Source of the DNA: Rhizobium sp. 9140
Lineage (GTDB): Bacteria > Pseudomonadota > Alphaproteobacteria > Rhizobiales > Rhizobiaceae
Length of the DNA stretch: 64,000 nt
NCBI RefSeq assembly: GCF_900067135.1
Contig: NZ_FJUR01000002.1
Coordinates: 609,501 to 673,500 of the forward strand
Reading direction: 5' to 3'
Made by a program: the position numbers and the translations under genes. Each line of letters begins with the position of its first letter. Within the stretch, counting starts at the first letter, position 1. The notes under the pieces were generated by a model. The model was not told the DNA's origin, ran no database searches, and saw only the letters and a program-made list of their open reading frames with translations. Positions 54,829 to 63,271 of the stretch are shown piece after piece.

Positions 54829-55973
54829 GCGAGCAGGCTCCGGGCTTCGTCTTCCCGCAGTTCGGACGGCTGGTCCACCCCGCCTTCGATGACCTGGGCG
54901 ACCCCGGTCTCGCCTGCCCGCAGAATACCTTCCATGATCTCCAGCACATGCAGCGCAAGGTCACCGGACGCACGCGGCGGGCGCTTTTCCTCGATCGCCC
55001 GGGCGAGATCGGCAAGGCCCAGCATGCGGTAGTTCGCCCTGTCCGGCGCATCGACCGGCCAGTTGACGGCGCCATAGGGAAGCGTCGCCGTATCCATCAT
55101 CTTCCAGTCGTCACCCCGCTCGGAGAGCGCCACCGTGCCGCCGAACGTGTCCGGGTCCGGCAGGCGCAGCGAGCCTTCGGTGCCATGCAGTTCGATCGGG
55201 TGGTTGGAATGGCGGAAGACATCCCATGACGCGCCGAATGTGATCGTGGCACCGCGCTCAAATTCCAGGAGCGACAGGACGCTCGTGGGTGTTCCCACGG
55301 AAAAGCGCGTTCCCTTCTTCGGGCCGTCGGCGGTGATCAGCCGGTCCTTCTGGCCGCTGGTGGCCACGGCCTGCACCCGCCGGACGGGACCCATGAGGTT
55401 GACCAGCATCGTCAGGTAATAGGGACCCATGTCCATCACGGGGCCGGCACCCGGCTGGTAGTAGAAACCGGGATCAGGATGCCAATGCTCCATGCCGCGC
55501 CCCATCATGAAGGCGGTGCCGGTCACCGGTTTGCCGATCGCGCCGGATTCCATCAGTCGCCGCGCATACCGTCCGGCCGCACCGAGAAACGTATCGGGCG
55601 CCGAGCCGATCAGAAGTCCGCGCGCAGCAGCTTCGCTCACCAGCCGGCGACCGAGTTCCGCCGTCACGGCCAGCGGCTTTTCCGTGAAGACATGTTTCTG
55701 CGCTTCCAGCGCCTGCATCGAAATGTCGAAATGCGCTGCGGGAATCGTGAGGTTGAGCACGAGGTCCACATCGGCTGCCGCCATCAGGGCATCGACGCTG
55801 CTGGCGCGCAAGCCAAACTGCGCGGCGCGCTGCTCCGCTGCCTGCGGGTTGACGTCAGCGCAGGCGACGACGTCAACGCCGCGGAACAGCGGCGCGTTGC
55901 GCAGGTAGGCCATCGAGATGTTGCCGCATCCCACGATGCCGATCCGAAGTGGTTGGCGAAGAGTGTCCGTCAT
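54825..55973 (-). CDS. Gfo/Idh/MocA-family oxidoreductase
   Basis: 382-aa NAD(P)-dependent dehydrogenase. The Rossmann motif is RIGIVGCGNISMAYL, residues about 9-23, followed by HVFTEKPLAVTAE, the family EKP catalytic Lys. The C-terminal alpha/beta domain contains GPVMDMGPYYLTMLVNLMGPV. Such enzymes oxidise sugars, inositols or glycosides. ATG 55973. First gene of a two-gene operon divergent from the 56.3-61.5 kb operon. Confidence 0.92.
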   Translation of the reverse strand: MTDTLRQPLRIGIVGCGNISMAYLRNAPLFRGVDVVACADVNPQAAEQRAAQFGLRASSVDALMAAADVDLVLNLTIPAAHFDISMQALEAQKHVFTEKPLAVTAELGRRLVSEAAARGLLIGSAPDTFLGAAGRYARRLMESGAIGKPVTGTAFMMGRGMEHWHPDPGFYYQPGAGPVMDMGPYYLTMLVNLMGPVRRVQAVATSGQKDRLITADGPKKGTRFSVGTPTSVLSLLEFERGATITFGASWDVFRHSNHPIELHGTEGSLRLPDPDTFGGTVALSERGDDWKMMDTATLPYGAVNWPVDAPDRANYRMLGLADLARAIEEKRPPRASGDLALHVLEIMEGILRAGETGVAQVIEGGVDQPSELREDEARSLLA

Positions 55974-56304
55974 GTCCTGAACCTGATCGTTGCGCCGCGT
56001 TGTCACAAACACGCAGACAAAATATGTTGACGTGCGATAAGAATTTATCTTACGTACAACCAACCAAGCTGGGAGGCAACGGTGATATTCATCAAAATCG
56101 CAGCGAACTCCGGCCAATTACAGGCTTTCGAGGCCTGCCGCTGGCGCCTGCCCCATCGCCCGCAAGTCGGCCGGGGCCGCATTCTCGCCTGAAGAGACCA
56201 GCGCGTTCTCTGCCGGGAAAAACAGGCAGAGGCGCTCGCGCGGCTGGCCCGAAAAGCATGCGCCCGCAAACGATGGACCCGGAAACCATGACAGGAACCG
56301 ACAG
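55974..56304. promoter_or_regulatory. Divergent promoter region of the sugar cluster with a 26-bp dyad
   Basis: 331 nt between two divergent operons. At 56030-56055 lies ACGT-N2-GATAA-N4-TTATC-N2-ACGT, a symmetric dyad of 26 bp, a good operator candidate for the LacI- or DeoR-type protein of the cluster. TGTTGACGTG overlaps its left edge. No coding region seen. Confidence 0.6.
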
Positions 56305-57150
56305 ATGACGAAAACGGAACGGGCGTTCGGCTGCCAGACCTACACGTGGGAGATGCTCGGAGTTGGCTGGAAAGGTGGCCCGGACGATCTGATCAGGGCG
56401 ATCGCCGGAGGCGGTTACACCGGCATCGAGATCACCAACACCATGATCGGCGATTATGCGGAGCGCCCCGCCGACTTCCGGCGCGCGCTGGATGATGCCG
56501 GCCTCACGCTCGTGTCCTTCGCCTTCGGCGCCGACAGCGGCTTCACCATGCCGGACCGGATCGAAGACGATCTGGATGCCGTCAAGCGCTGGGTGGATTT
56601 CGTGGCCGGCTTTCCCGGTGCGCTGGTGTCCCTCGGCTCGGCCACCTCGGTGTCGGATGCGCCGCGGGAAGACGGGTTTGGAGTCGCATCCGAGATCTAC
56701 AACAGCGCGAGCGATATCGGGCGCGCGGCCGGCGTCACGGTCGCCGTCCACCCCTCCTCCCATCACCGGACGCTGCTCTACACCCGCAGCGATTACGACG
56801 AGATCTTCTCGCGCCTCGACCCGCAGGTCGGCTGGGTGCCGGACACGGGGCATATCCTGCGCGGCGGCCAGGTCATGGCCGAGACGCTCACCGCATTCCA
56901 GGATCGCATCCGCTACGTCCACCTGAAGGATGTGGATGCCAACGGCGACTGGGCGATGCTGGGCGCCGGGGTCTGCGACATTGCCGAGGTCATCGACATC
57001 GCCGGTCAGGCGCCGCACTTCAACGGCTGGATCGTCGTCGAGGAGGAAAGCGAAGAGGCCGGCAAAGACCCGGCAAGCGCCGTGCGCGTCAACCGCGAGA
57101 CGCTGGCGCATATGGGCTTTCCCGATACGCGCAAAGGAGCGCAATCGTGA
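56305..57150 (+). CDS. Sugar phosphate isomerase/epimerase (xylose-isomerase-like TIM barrel)
   Basis: 281-aa AP-endonuclease-2/xylose-isomerase-like protein. FGCQTYTWEMLG at the start, GYTGIEITNTMIG, VAVHPSSHH, WVPDTGHILRGG and YVHLKDVDANGDW are visible; the His/Asp/Glu residues would hold a divalent metal (E in VVEEESEEAG). Similar enzymes act as inosose dehydratase, keto-sugar epimerase or 3-keto-glycoside lyase. ATG 56305 with AGGA. First gene of a six-gene operon whose members overlap or nearly touch. Confidence 0.88.
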   Translation: MTKTERAFGCQTYTWEMLGVGWKGGPDDLIRAIAGGGYTGIEITNTMIGDYAERPADFRRALDDAGLTLVSFAFGADSGFTMPDRIEDDLDAVKRWVDFVAGFPGALVSLGSATSVSDAPREDGFGVASEIYNSASDIGRAAGVTVAVHPSSHHRTLLYTRSDYDEIFSRLDPQVGWVPDTGHILRGGQVMAETLTAFQDRIRYVHLKDVDANGDWAMLGAGVCDIAEVIDIAGQAPHFNGWIVVEEESEEAGKDPASAVRVNRETLAHMGFPDTRKGAQS

Positions 57151-58223
57151 TCCGCAAACGGGAGAGACGGCTCCGGGTCGGCGTGCTCGGATGCGGACCC
57201 ATCGCGCAGTTCGCGCATATGGAATCCTGCGTGAAGGCTGGGAATGCCGATCTCTACGCCATTTGCGATGCGGCGCCGGACCTTCTGGCACGCATGGCGG
57301 CGACTTACGAGCCACAGCGGTCGTTTGCCGATTACGACGCGATGCTGGCCGACCCCGATCTGGAGGCCGTGATCGTCGCGACGTCGGATGCCTATCACGT
57401 GCCGATGTCGATCAAGGCGCTTGAGGCCGGCAAGCATGTGCTCTGCGAAAAGCCGATCGGCGTATCCATCGAAGAGGGTGAGGCGCTGGCCCGTGCCGTC
57501 GATGCCTCGGGCAAGATCCTGCAGGTCGGCCATATGAAGCGGTTCGATCCGGCGCTGGAGGCGGCACGGGATTTCGTGCGAGACGACATGGGCGAGATCC
57601 TGGCGCTGAAGGCCTGGTACTGCGACAGCACGCATCGCTACACCAACACGGACGCCATTCAGCCGCTGCCGGTTTCCAGCAAGCTGGCGCGCCGGCCGGG
57701 TGGCAATCCCAAGGCCGATCTCCGGCAATATTTCATGCTCGCGCACGGGTCGCATCTGGTCGACACTGCCCGTTTCTTCTGCGGCGATATCGTCGCCGTC
57801 CGCGCGCGTCTCACGACGCGCTTCGGCGCCTATTGCTGGTTCGTCGAAACCGAATTCGCCAATGGCGCGCTCGGTCATCTCGACCTGACGGTGGCGGTGC
57901 GGATGGACTGGCACGAGGGCTTCCAGCTCTACGGCGAGAACGGCTCGGTCGTCGCGAAAACCTTCAACCCCTGGTACTTCCGGTCCTCCGAAGTCGATAT
58001 CTTCCATGAGAAGGATGCGACGTCGCGGCGCCCGCTCGGGGCCGACGGCCATTTCTTCCGCAGGCAGCTGGAAGGGCTTGCCGATACGGTCCTCAACGGC
58101 GCGCCGATGCGCGGCGCCGATGTCCACGATGGCCTTGCCTCCATCCGCGCCATGGTGGCCATCGCCCGCTCGGTGGAGAGCGGCGAGCGCGTCGAGCTCA
58201 GCGCCGTCACGGGAGCGGTCTGA
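57147..58223 (+). CDS. Gfo/Idh/MocA-family oxidoreductase
   Basis: 358-aa dehydrogenase. The Rossmann motif is RVGVLGCGPIAQFAHM at the N-terminus, followed by HVLCEKPIGVSIEEG with the catalytic Lys, and DTARFFCGDIVAVRARL plus GALGHLDLTVAVRMDWHEGFQ in the C-terminal domain. GTG start overlaps the preceding stop (GTGA). The second dehydrogenase of the cluster, so the pathway has two oxidation or epimerisation steps of this type. Confidence 0.92.
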   Translation: MIRKRERRLRVGVLGCGPIAQFAHMESCVKAGNADLYAICDAAPDLLARMAATYEPQRSFADYDAMLADPDLEAVIVATSDAYHVPMSIKALEAGKHVLCEKPIGVSIEEGEALARAVDASGKILQVGHMKRFDPALEAARDFVRDDMGEILALKAWYCDSTHRYTNTDAIQPLPVSSKLARRPGGNPKADLRQYFMLAHGSHLVDTARFFCGDIVAVRARLTTRFGAYCWFVETEFANGALGHLDLTVAVRMDWHEGFQLYGENGSVVAKTFNPWYFRSSEVDIFHEKDATSRRPLGADGHFFRRQLEGLADTVLNGAPMRGADVHDGLASIRAMVAIARSVESGERVELSAVTGAV

Positions 58224-59059
58224 TGCAGCTCGGCATCTTTGCAAAGACCTTTGCCGGTACTGATCCCGCCCCCGTGTTGCAGGCGGCGCGGGCGGCCGGC
58301 TACGAGACCGTACAGTTCAACCTCGCCTGTGCCGGGCTGCCGTCGCTGCCGGACGAGATCGAGGACATGGCCGCGCTGGTTGCGCGGATCGATGCGGCAC
58401 GCTTGGCCTCCGGCGTCGGTCTCGCCGCCCTTTCCGGTACCTACAACATGGCCCACCCGGATCCCGACGTTCGCGCACGCGGACGGCAGGCGCTTGGGTG
58501 CGTCATCGACATCGCGGGCGCGCTCCGCATCCCGCTCGTCACGCTCTGCACCGGCTCCCGCCATCCGAGCGACCAGTGGGCGCAGCACCCCGACAATGCC
58601 ACGCCGGAAGCCTGGGCCGACATGGCAAAGGAGATCGCTGCGGCCCTTGCCCGTGCGGACGCGGCGGGGATCATGCTCGGCATCGAGCCGGAACAGGCCA
58701 ATGTCGTCACCTCAGCCGAAGATGCCCGCCGGCTGATCGCGGAGATGCAATCGGACCGGTTGAGGATCGTACTCGATCCCGCAAACCTGTTCGAGAAAGC
58801 CGATGCGAACGAGGCCCGCGAGATCGTCGCGCGCGCCGTGGATATCGCGGCCGGTTTCACGGCCATGGCGCATGCCAAGGACCGCCATGCCGATGGCCGG
58901 TTTGCAGCACCCGGACACGGCGTCGTGGATTTCGCCGATTTCATCGCGCGCCTGCGCGCCTCCGGCTTCGACGACACCGTGGTGACGCACGGACTGGGGC
59001 CAGAAGAGGCACCCCATGTGGCGCGGTTCCTCGCGCCTCTCATTGCGGTGCCGGCATGA
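58223..59059 (+). CDS. Sugar phosphate isomerase/epimerase (xylose-isomerase-like)
   Basis: 278-aa TIM barrel of the same superfamily as the product at 56.3 kb but clearly different in sequence. GIFAKTFAGTDPAPVLQAAR, GYETVQFNLACAG, LCTGSRHP, GIEPEQANVVTS, LDPANLF and FAAPGHGVVDFADFI are visible; Glu, Asp and His residues could bind a metal. Likely isomerase, epimerase or beta-eliminating lyase on a keto sugar. ATG shares a base with the previous stop (TGATG). Confidence 0.9.
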   Translation: MQLGIFAKTFAGTDPAPVLQAARAAGYETVQFNLACAGLPSLPDEIEDMAALVARIDAARLASGVGLAALSGTYNMAHPDPDVRARGRQALGCVIDIAGALRIPLVTLCTGSRHPSDQWAQHPDNATPEAWADMAKEIAAALARADAAGIMLGIEPEQANVVTSAEDARRLIAEMQSDRLRIVLDPANLFEKADANEAREIVARAVDIAAGFTAMAHAKDRHADGRFAAPGHGVVDFADFIARLRASGFDDTVVTHGLGPEEAPHVARFLAPLIAVPA

Positions 59060-59811
59060 TGCAGACGGTCCTCTTCCAGCATGGATTGGGCGGAGACGAC
59101 GCGCAGGCTGCGGCCAATTGGCCGGAGACCGCGGATGCGCTTCGGGTGACCATCAACTGCCGCGGACACAAGGAGACGACGCTCGGTCCGGATCGGCCGT
59201 TCAGCATTCCCCTCTTCGCCCGAGACGCGCTGATGGCCATGGACGGTCATGACCGCTTCATCGCCGGCGGTATCTCGATGGGCGCCGCGATATCCCTCTA
59301 TCTGGCCTGCCACCATCCCGCGCGCGTGACGGGCCTCATCCTGGCGCGGCCTGCCTGGAGTTTTACGAGCGCGCCCGCAAACATGGCGCCGATCGCGGAA
59401 ATGGCGGCCTTGCTAAAGCGTCTCCCGCCCGATGCCGCCCGCGCCGAATTTTCCTCAGGCGAAACCGGACGCCGCCTTGCACTGGAAGCGCCCGACAATC
59501 TCGCCTCGCTGCTCGGCTATGCCGATAAGCCGCAGGCTGCCCTGTTTGCCGAGGTCCTGGCCGATATCGCTGCGGGTTCCCCCGGCGTCACGCGGCACGA
59601 GGTCGAGGCCCTGCGGCTTCCCACGCTGATCATCGTCAACGACCACGATGCGGTTCACCCGCGGGCCTGCGCCGAAACGCTGGCGGCCACGATCCCCGGC
59701 GCCCGGCTCGTCAGCGTCGTGCCGAAGGCGCTGGACCGCCATCGCCACCACCATGAGGTCAAAGCCGCGATTGCGGACTTTCTCGCCCTGCACGCTCGGA
59801 GAACGCCATGA
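59056..59811 (+). CDS. Alpha/beta hydrolase
   Basis: 251-aa hydrolase with N-terminal LFQHGLGGD (oxyanion hole), nucleophile motif GGISMGAAIS, an Asp in IIVNDHDAVHPR and a His-rich end (DRHRHHHEV) that supplies catalytic His. It belongs to the Abhydrolase_1/6 group. The start ATG 59056 overlaps the previous stop. A cleavage role in the sugar pathway, for instance a lactonase or beta-diketone hydrolase, is possible but unproven. Confidence 0.85.
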   Translation: MMQTVLFQHGLGGDDAQAAANWPETADALRVTINCRGHKETTLGPDRPFSIPLFARDALMAMDGHDRFIAGGISMGAAISLYLACHHPARVTGLILARPAWSFTSAPANMAPIAEMAALLKRLPPDAARAEFSSGETGRRLALEAPDNLASLLGYADKPQAALFAEVLADIAAGSPGVTRHEVEALRLPTLIIVNDHDAVHPRACAETLAATIPGARLVSVVPKALDRHRHHHEVKAAIADFLALHARRTP

Positions 59812-60521
59812 TCGACAATCACGCCCACGCCATCTCCTCTCTGCCCCGCGACCGGCTGCTGGCCGAATTCTCGCTCTGGTCGGCCGATCTGGTCAACCTC
59901 GAGCGCGACCTGAGCCGGATCGAGGCGGTGGCCGACCTTCACCACGTCGATGTCGCGGATGGGCGCTTTGCGCCGGGATACCTGTTCTTCCCCGATCTCG
60001 TGGCCCAGATCGCGCAGCACACGAAAGTTCCGATCCATGTGCATCTGATGGTGGAGGCAGACAGCGTGGAGGCGCAGGCAGCGCAGTTCATCGAGGCCGG
60101 TGCCAGCCTTCTCAGCGTCCACGCCGAAAACGGCGAAGCGGGCCTCCGGGCACTGGCGACGGCGCGCGCGTCCGGTGTCGTCGGCGGGGTGGTCCTGCGT
60201 CTCGAGACCCCGGTCGAGGCGATCCTGCCGTTCCTGCCGCATGTGGGCATGGTCACGCTGCTCGGCACGCGGATCGGCGTCAAGGGACAATCGCTTGCGC
60301 CCGAGGCCTGCAGCCGGCTTGGCGAAGCGCGACGCCTCATCGAGGCAGCGGGGCACCCCGATATCATTCTTGCGGCCGACGGCGGCATAAGGGAGACGAC
60401 GGTGCCGGATCTGCGCGCAGCGGGCGCGGAAACCGTCGTGCTGGGTTCGCTCGCCTTCGGCGCGTCCGATCTCGCTGCCCGGATCAACTGGCTGCACGGG
60501 CTCGGCGGCAGGGCGGCATGA
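59808..60521 (+). CDS. Ribulose-phosphate 3-epimerase family protein
   Basis: 237-aa TIM barrel of the Rpe family. The start FSLWSADLVNLERDLSRIE parallels ILSAD, and HHVDVADGRFAPG, PIHVHLMV and LAADGGIRETTVPDLRAAGAETVVLGS give the metal-binding His/Asp set (H, D, H, D). The N-terminal 30 residues carry an unusual extra His pair (MIDNHAHAIS). Probably epimerises the phosphorylated intermediate of this pathway rather than central ribulose-5-P, since it is in a catabolic operon. Confidence 0.88.
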   Translation: MIDNHAHAISSLPRDRLLAEFSLWSADLVNLERDLSRIEAVADLHHVDVADGRFAPGYLFFPDLVAQIAQHTKVPIHVHLMVEADSVEAQAAQFIEAGASLLSVHAENGEAGLRALATARASGVVGGVVLRLETPVEAILPFLPHVGMVTLLGTRIGVKGQSLAPEACSRLGEARRLIEAAGHPDIILAADGGIRETTVPDLRAAGAETVVLGSLAFGASDLAARINWLHGLGGRAA

Positions 60522-61495
60522 CCGCCGTCGCACTCGCCTTCGATCTCGGCGGTACGGATTTGCGCGCGGCCATCGTCAGCCGGGCGGGCGAAGTGCGGCA
60601 GTCCCTGACGGTGCCGACCCGTTCTCGCGACGGCGTCGATGCGGTGCTCGACCAGATGGTGTCGCTTGCCGAAAAGCTGACGGCGCAAGCGGCCGACGAG
60701 ATCGCGGGCGTCGGGCTCGGCGCGCCCGGTCCGCTGGATCCAGTGGCAGGCGTCATGATCGCGCCCCCGACGCTTGCCGGCTGGCACGATGTTCCCGTGG
60801 TGGAGCGCTTGTCCGCGCGGCTGAGCCTTCCGGTCTTCCTGGACAACGACGCGAATGTGGCGGCGCTTGGCGAGTGGCGCCATGGTGCCGGCCGCGGCTT
60901 CGAGACCGTGCTGTTCGTCACCGTTTCCACCGGCATCGGAGGCGGCGTCGTCTCCCATGGACGCATATTCCATGGCAGCCGCGGCCTTGCCGTCGAGATC
61001 GGCCACATGACGCTTTCCGGTTCCGGCCCGACCTGCCTTTGCGGCAATGTGGGTTGTTTCGAGGCGCTGGCATCGGGAACGGCGCTCGGCCACCGCGGTG
61101 CAGAGGCCGCTCTCCGGCCGGGCGGAGAGAAGATCGCCGCAGCGCAGATCGACATCGGGCGGCCGGGCGCGCGGGCGGTGGTGGAGGCGGCAAGGGTCGG
61201 CGATCCCGTCGCCCTCTCCTTGATCGCGAAGGAGGCGGAATGGCTCGGCATCGGACTGACCAACCTGCTGCACATCTTCTCCCCGGATATCGTCGTCATC
61301 GGGGGCGGCCTTTCGAATGCCTTCGATCTCCTGATCGGCGGCATCCGCAGCGTCGTCGCGACGCGTGCCATGACGGCCTATCGCGACGTCGTCATCGTGC
61401 GGGCGGAGCTCGGAACGAATGCCGGGCTGGTGGGTGCGGCGGGGCTGGTCTTTCCGGCACAGGGCGTCCTAACGCGCGGCGGCGATCAGACGTAG
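60518..61495 (+). CDS. ROK-family sugar kinase
   Basis: 325-aa ROK kinase. The ATP-binding LAFDLGGTDLRAAIV starts at residue 5, followed by GVGLGAPGPLDP, DNDANVAALGEW with catalytic Asp, GTGIGGG-like TVSTGIGGGVV, EIGHMTLS and the zinc motif CLCGNVGCFEA. Phosphorylates a hexose or related sugar. No DNA-binding domain, so it is an enzyme rather than a NagC/Mlc repressor. The ATG overlaps the previous stop, and its 3' end overlaps the convergent DeoR gene by 10 nt. Confidence 0.92.
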   Translation: MTAVALAFDLGGTDLRAAIVSRAGEVRQSLTVPTRSRDGVDAVLDQMVSLAEKLTAQAADEIAGVGLGAPGPLDPVAGVMIAPPTLAGWHDVPVVERLSARLSLPVFLDNDANVAALGEWRHGAGRGFETVLFVTVSTGIGGGVVSHGRIFHGSRGLAVEIGHMTLSGSGPTCLCGNVGCFEALASGTALGHRGAEAALRPGGEKIAAAQIDIGRPGARAVVEAARVGDPVALSLIAKEAEWLGIGLTNLLHIFSPDIVVIGGGLSNAFDLLIGGIRSVVATRAMTAYRDVVIVRAELGTNAGLVGAAGLVFPAQGVLTRGGDQT

Positions 61496-62247
61496 CGGAC
61501 CTCGACGTCCAGCTTGTCGAGACGGCTCCGGATCGAATAGGGCATGCCCGTATCGGTGATGATCATGTCGACCCGCGACAGCGGGAACGCCTTGGACGAC
61601 GCGCCGATGTCCCACTTCGTGGAGTCCGCGACCAGGATGACGCGCCGCGCCATGCGCACAAGGTTGCGTTTCGTGCGGGCGATATCTTCAGAGACATCGA
61701 CCACGTCGAAGGCGTGATCGATGGCATGCGCGCTGACGAACGCCTGATGCGCCACAAGGCCGCCCACGGCCTTGTCCGCATCGGAGACAATGGTGCTGAC
61801 CGTATTGGGAAACACCCGTCCGCCGATCATGTGAACGTCCAGTCCGGGGCGATACATCAGATGCTGGGCAATGTTCATGGCGGTGGTGGCGACGACGACG
61901 TTATGAACGGGCGGCATCTGCATCGCCAGTTGCAGCAGCGTCGAGCCGCTGTCGAACACGATGGACTGGTTGTCGAGGATCAGCCGCGCCGCCATCTGCG
62001 CAATGCGCCGCTTGGCTTCGAAATTGCGGTTCATCCGCTCCTCGAAAGCGGCCGCCGGCGCGTCCACCGGCAAGGCGATCGCGCCGCCATGGGTCTTGAT
62101 GAGCTGTTTCTTCGCATCGAGATTTTCGAGGTCCGAGCGAATGGTGACTTCGGATACGCCGAAGCGCTCCGCAAGTTCGCGGGTCTTTGCCTGACCCACG
62201 CGCTGGAGTTCGAGCATGATCTGATGTCGTCTTTGTTCTGCAAGCAT
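61486..62247 (-). CDS. DeoR-family transcriptional repressor
   Basis: 253 aa. HTH (RRHQIMLELQRVGQAKTRELAERFGVSEVTIRSDLENLDAKKQLIKTHGGA, about 6-56) and a sugar-phosphate-binding domain (SIVFDSGSTLLQLA, VDMIITDTG). ATG 62247. Divergent from the aldolase/kinase genes, with dyads TTTCG-N5-CGAAA and CGAAAGAAA..TTTCTTTCG upstream. Likely represses the aldolase operon and itself. Confidence 0.92.
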   Translation of the reverse strand: MLAEQRRHQIMLELQRVGQAKTRELAERFGVSEVTIRSDLENLDAKKQLIKTHGGAIALPVDAPAAAFEERMNRNFEAKRRIAQMAARLILDNQSIVFDSGSTLLQLAMQMPPVHNVVVATTAMNIAQHLMYRPGLDVHMIGGRVFPNTVSTIVSDADKAVGGLVAHQAFVSAHAIDHAFDVVDVSEDIARTKRNLVRMARRVILVADSTKWDIGASSKAFPLSRVDMIITDTGMPYSIRSRLDKLDVEVRYV

Positions 62248-62278
62248 GACGGATCCGATGAGGAGGAACGAGGGCGAC

Positions 62279-62293
62279 TTTCGAAAAACGAAA
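62279..62293. promoter_or_regulatory. TTTCG-AAAAA-CGAAA dyad near the deoR start
   Basis: Perfect 5-bp inverted repeat, 32 bp upstream of the DeoR start codon. TTTCG-rich dyads are usual for GlpR/AgaR-type DeoR regulators. Probably autoregulatory. Confidence 0.6.
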
Positions 62294-62381
62294 CAGACAT
62301 TCGCGATATGATACGGAAACGAGCATGTGCAGTGCAATATCGCGGAAGAAATAATCAGTCATCGATAAACTAAATGATAAA

Positions 62382-62419
62382 CGAAAGAAATCGAAATATT
62401 GAATGTTTCTTTTCTTTCG
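62382..62419. promoter_or_regulatory. CGAAAGAAA / TTTCTTTCG inverted repeat before the aldolase gene
   Basis: Perfect 9-bp repeat at 62382-62390 and 62411-62419 with a 20-nt spacer that includes ATCGAAATATT. It lies 48 bp before the aldolase ATG and resembles the dyad at 62279. Candidate operator for the DeoR protein. Confidence 0.6.
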
Positions 62420-62466
62420 AGTTAGCTGCAGCAATACGCAGAAAGACATCAACGGAGGAGATCATC

Positions 62467-63267
62467 ATGGGCCTTGGAACGAAAGTACGGCTGTCGCGCC
62501 TGTTTTCGCATGCATCGGGAAACCTGTTCGGCGGCGCCGTCGATCATTTCGTCGGCTATGGCAATGTGCGCGAAGGCGGGCTTGCGGACCTGCCCGGCGC
62601 GCTGGAGCGGGTCATGGCGGGAGGCCCTGACTATATCAGCATCCAGCCGGGTGCCGCCCGGCACCTCTGGTCGGCCTATGCCGGCAAGGCGGCGCTGGTC
62701 ATCCAGGCCGGCTGCTTCACGCCGGACGACCGCATCCGGCAGCTCATCGCCACGCCGGAAGATGCGGTTCGCTACGGCGCCGATGCACTGGCCGTCGCCA
62801 TTCCCGTACGCGGCGATACCGAAGGCCACTACATCCGCTGGCTGACCGACACCGTCAACGCCGCCGCACGCTTTGAAATGCCCGTCGTCGCACACGTCTA
62901 TCCCCGCGATTACGCCAATGGCGGCAAGATCGTCTTCACGCCGGATGAAATCGCCTATGCCGTCCGCATCGGCTTCGAGACCGGCGTCGATGTCATCAAG
63001 GTCGGCTACACCGGCGACTTCGACAGCTTCAAGGAAACCGTCGCCACCTGCCCGGTGCCGATCGTCATTGCGGGCGGACCGAAGACCGATACGCTCCTGG
63101 GCGCACTGACGCAGACCAGCGACGCGCTGCGCGCCGGTGCCCGCGGTGCCGTCGTCGGCCGCAACCTCTGGGGTCACGGCGATACGACGAAGGCTGCCCG
63201 CGCCTTCAAGTTCGTCATTCACGACGGCATGGCGCCCGAAGCGGCCCTGACGGCAGCAGGCGCCTGA
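62467..63267 (+). CDS. DeoC/LsrF/FbaB-family class I aldolase
   Basis: 266-aa TIM-barrel aldolase with the Schiff-base Lys at residue 178 (GVDVIKVGYTGD), MPVVAHVYPRDYANGG and PIVIAGGPKTD. Start ATG 62467 after GGAGGAG. LsrF, FbaB and the sulfoquinovose aldolase YihT share this fold. Presumably cleaves the phosphorylated sugar made by the pathway's kinases. Followed 4 nt later by a PfkB-family kinase. Confidence 0.9.
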   Translation: MGLGTKVRLSRLFSHASGNLFGGAVDHFVGYGNVREGGLADLPGALERVMAGGPDYISIQPGAARHLWSAYAGKAALVIQAGCFTPDDRIRQLIATPEDAVRYGADALAVAIPVRGDTEGHYIRWLTDTVNAAARFEMPVVAHVYPRDYANGGKIVFTPDEIAYAVRIGFETGVDVIKVGYTGDFDSFKETVATCPVPIVIAGGPKTDTLLGALTQTSDALRAGARGAVVGRNLWGHGDTTKAARAFKFVIHDGMAPEAALTAAGA

Positions 63268-63271
63268 CGCC

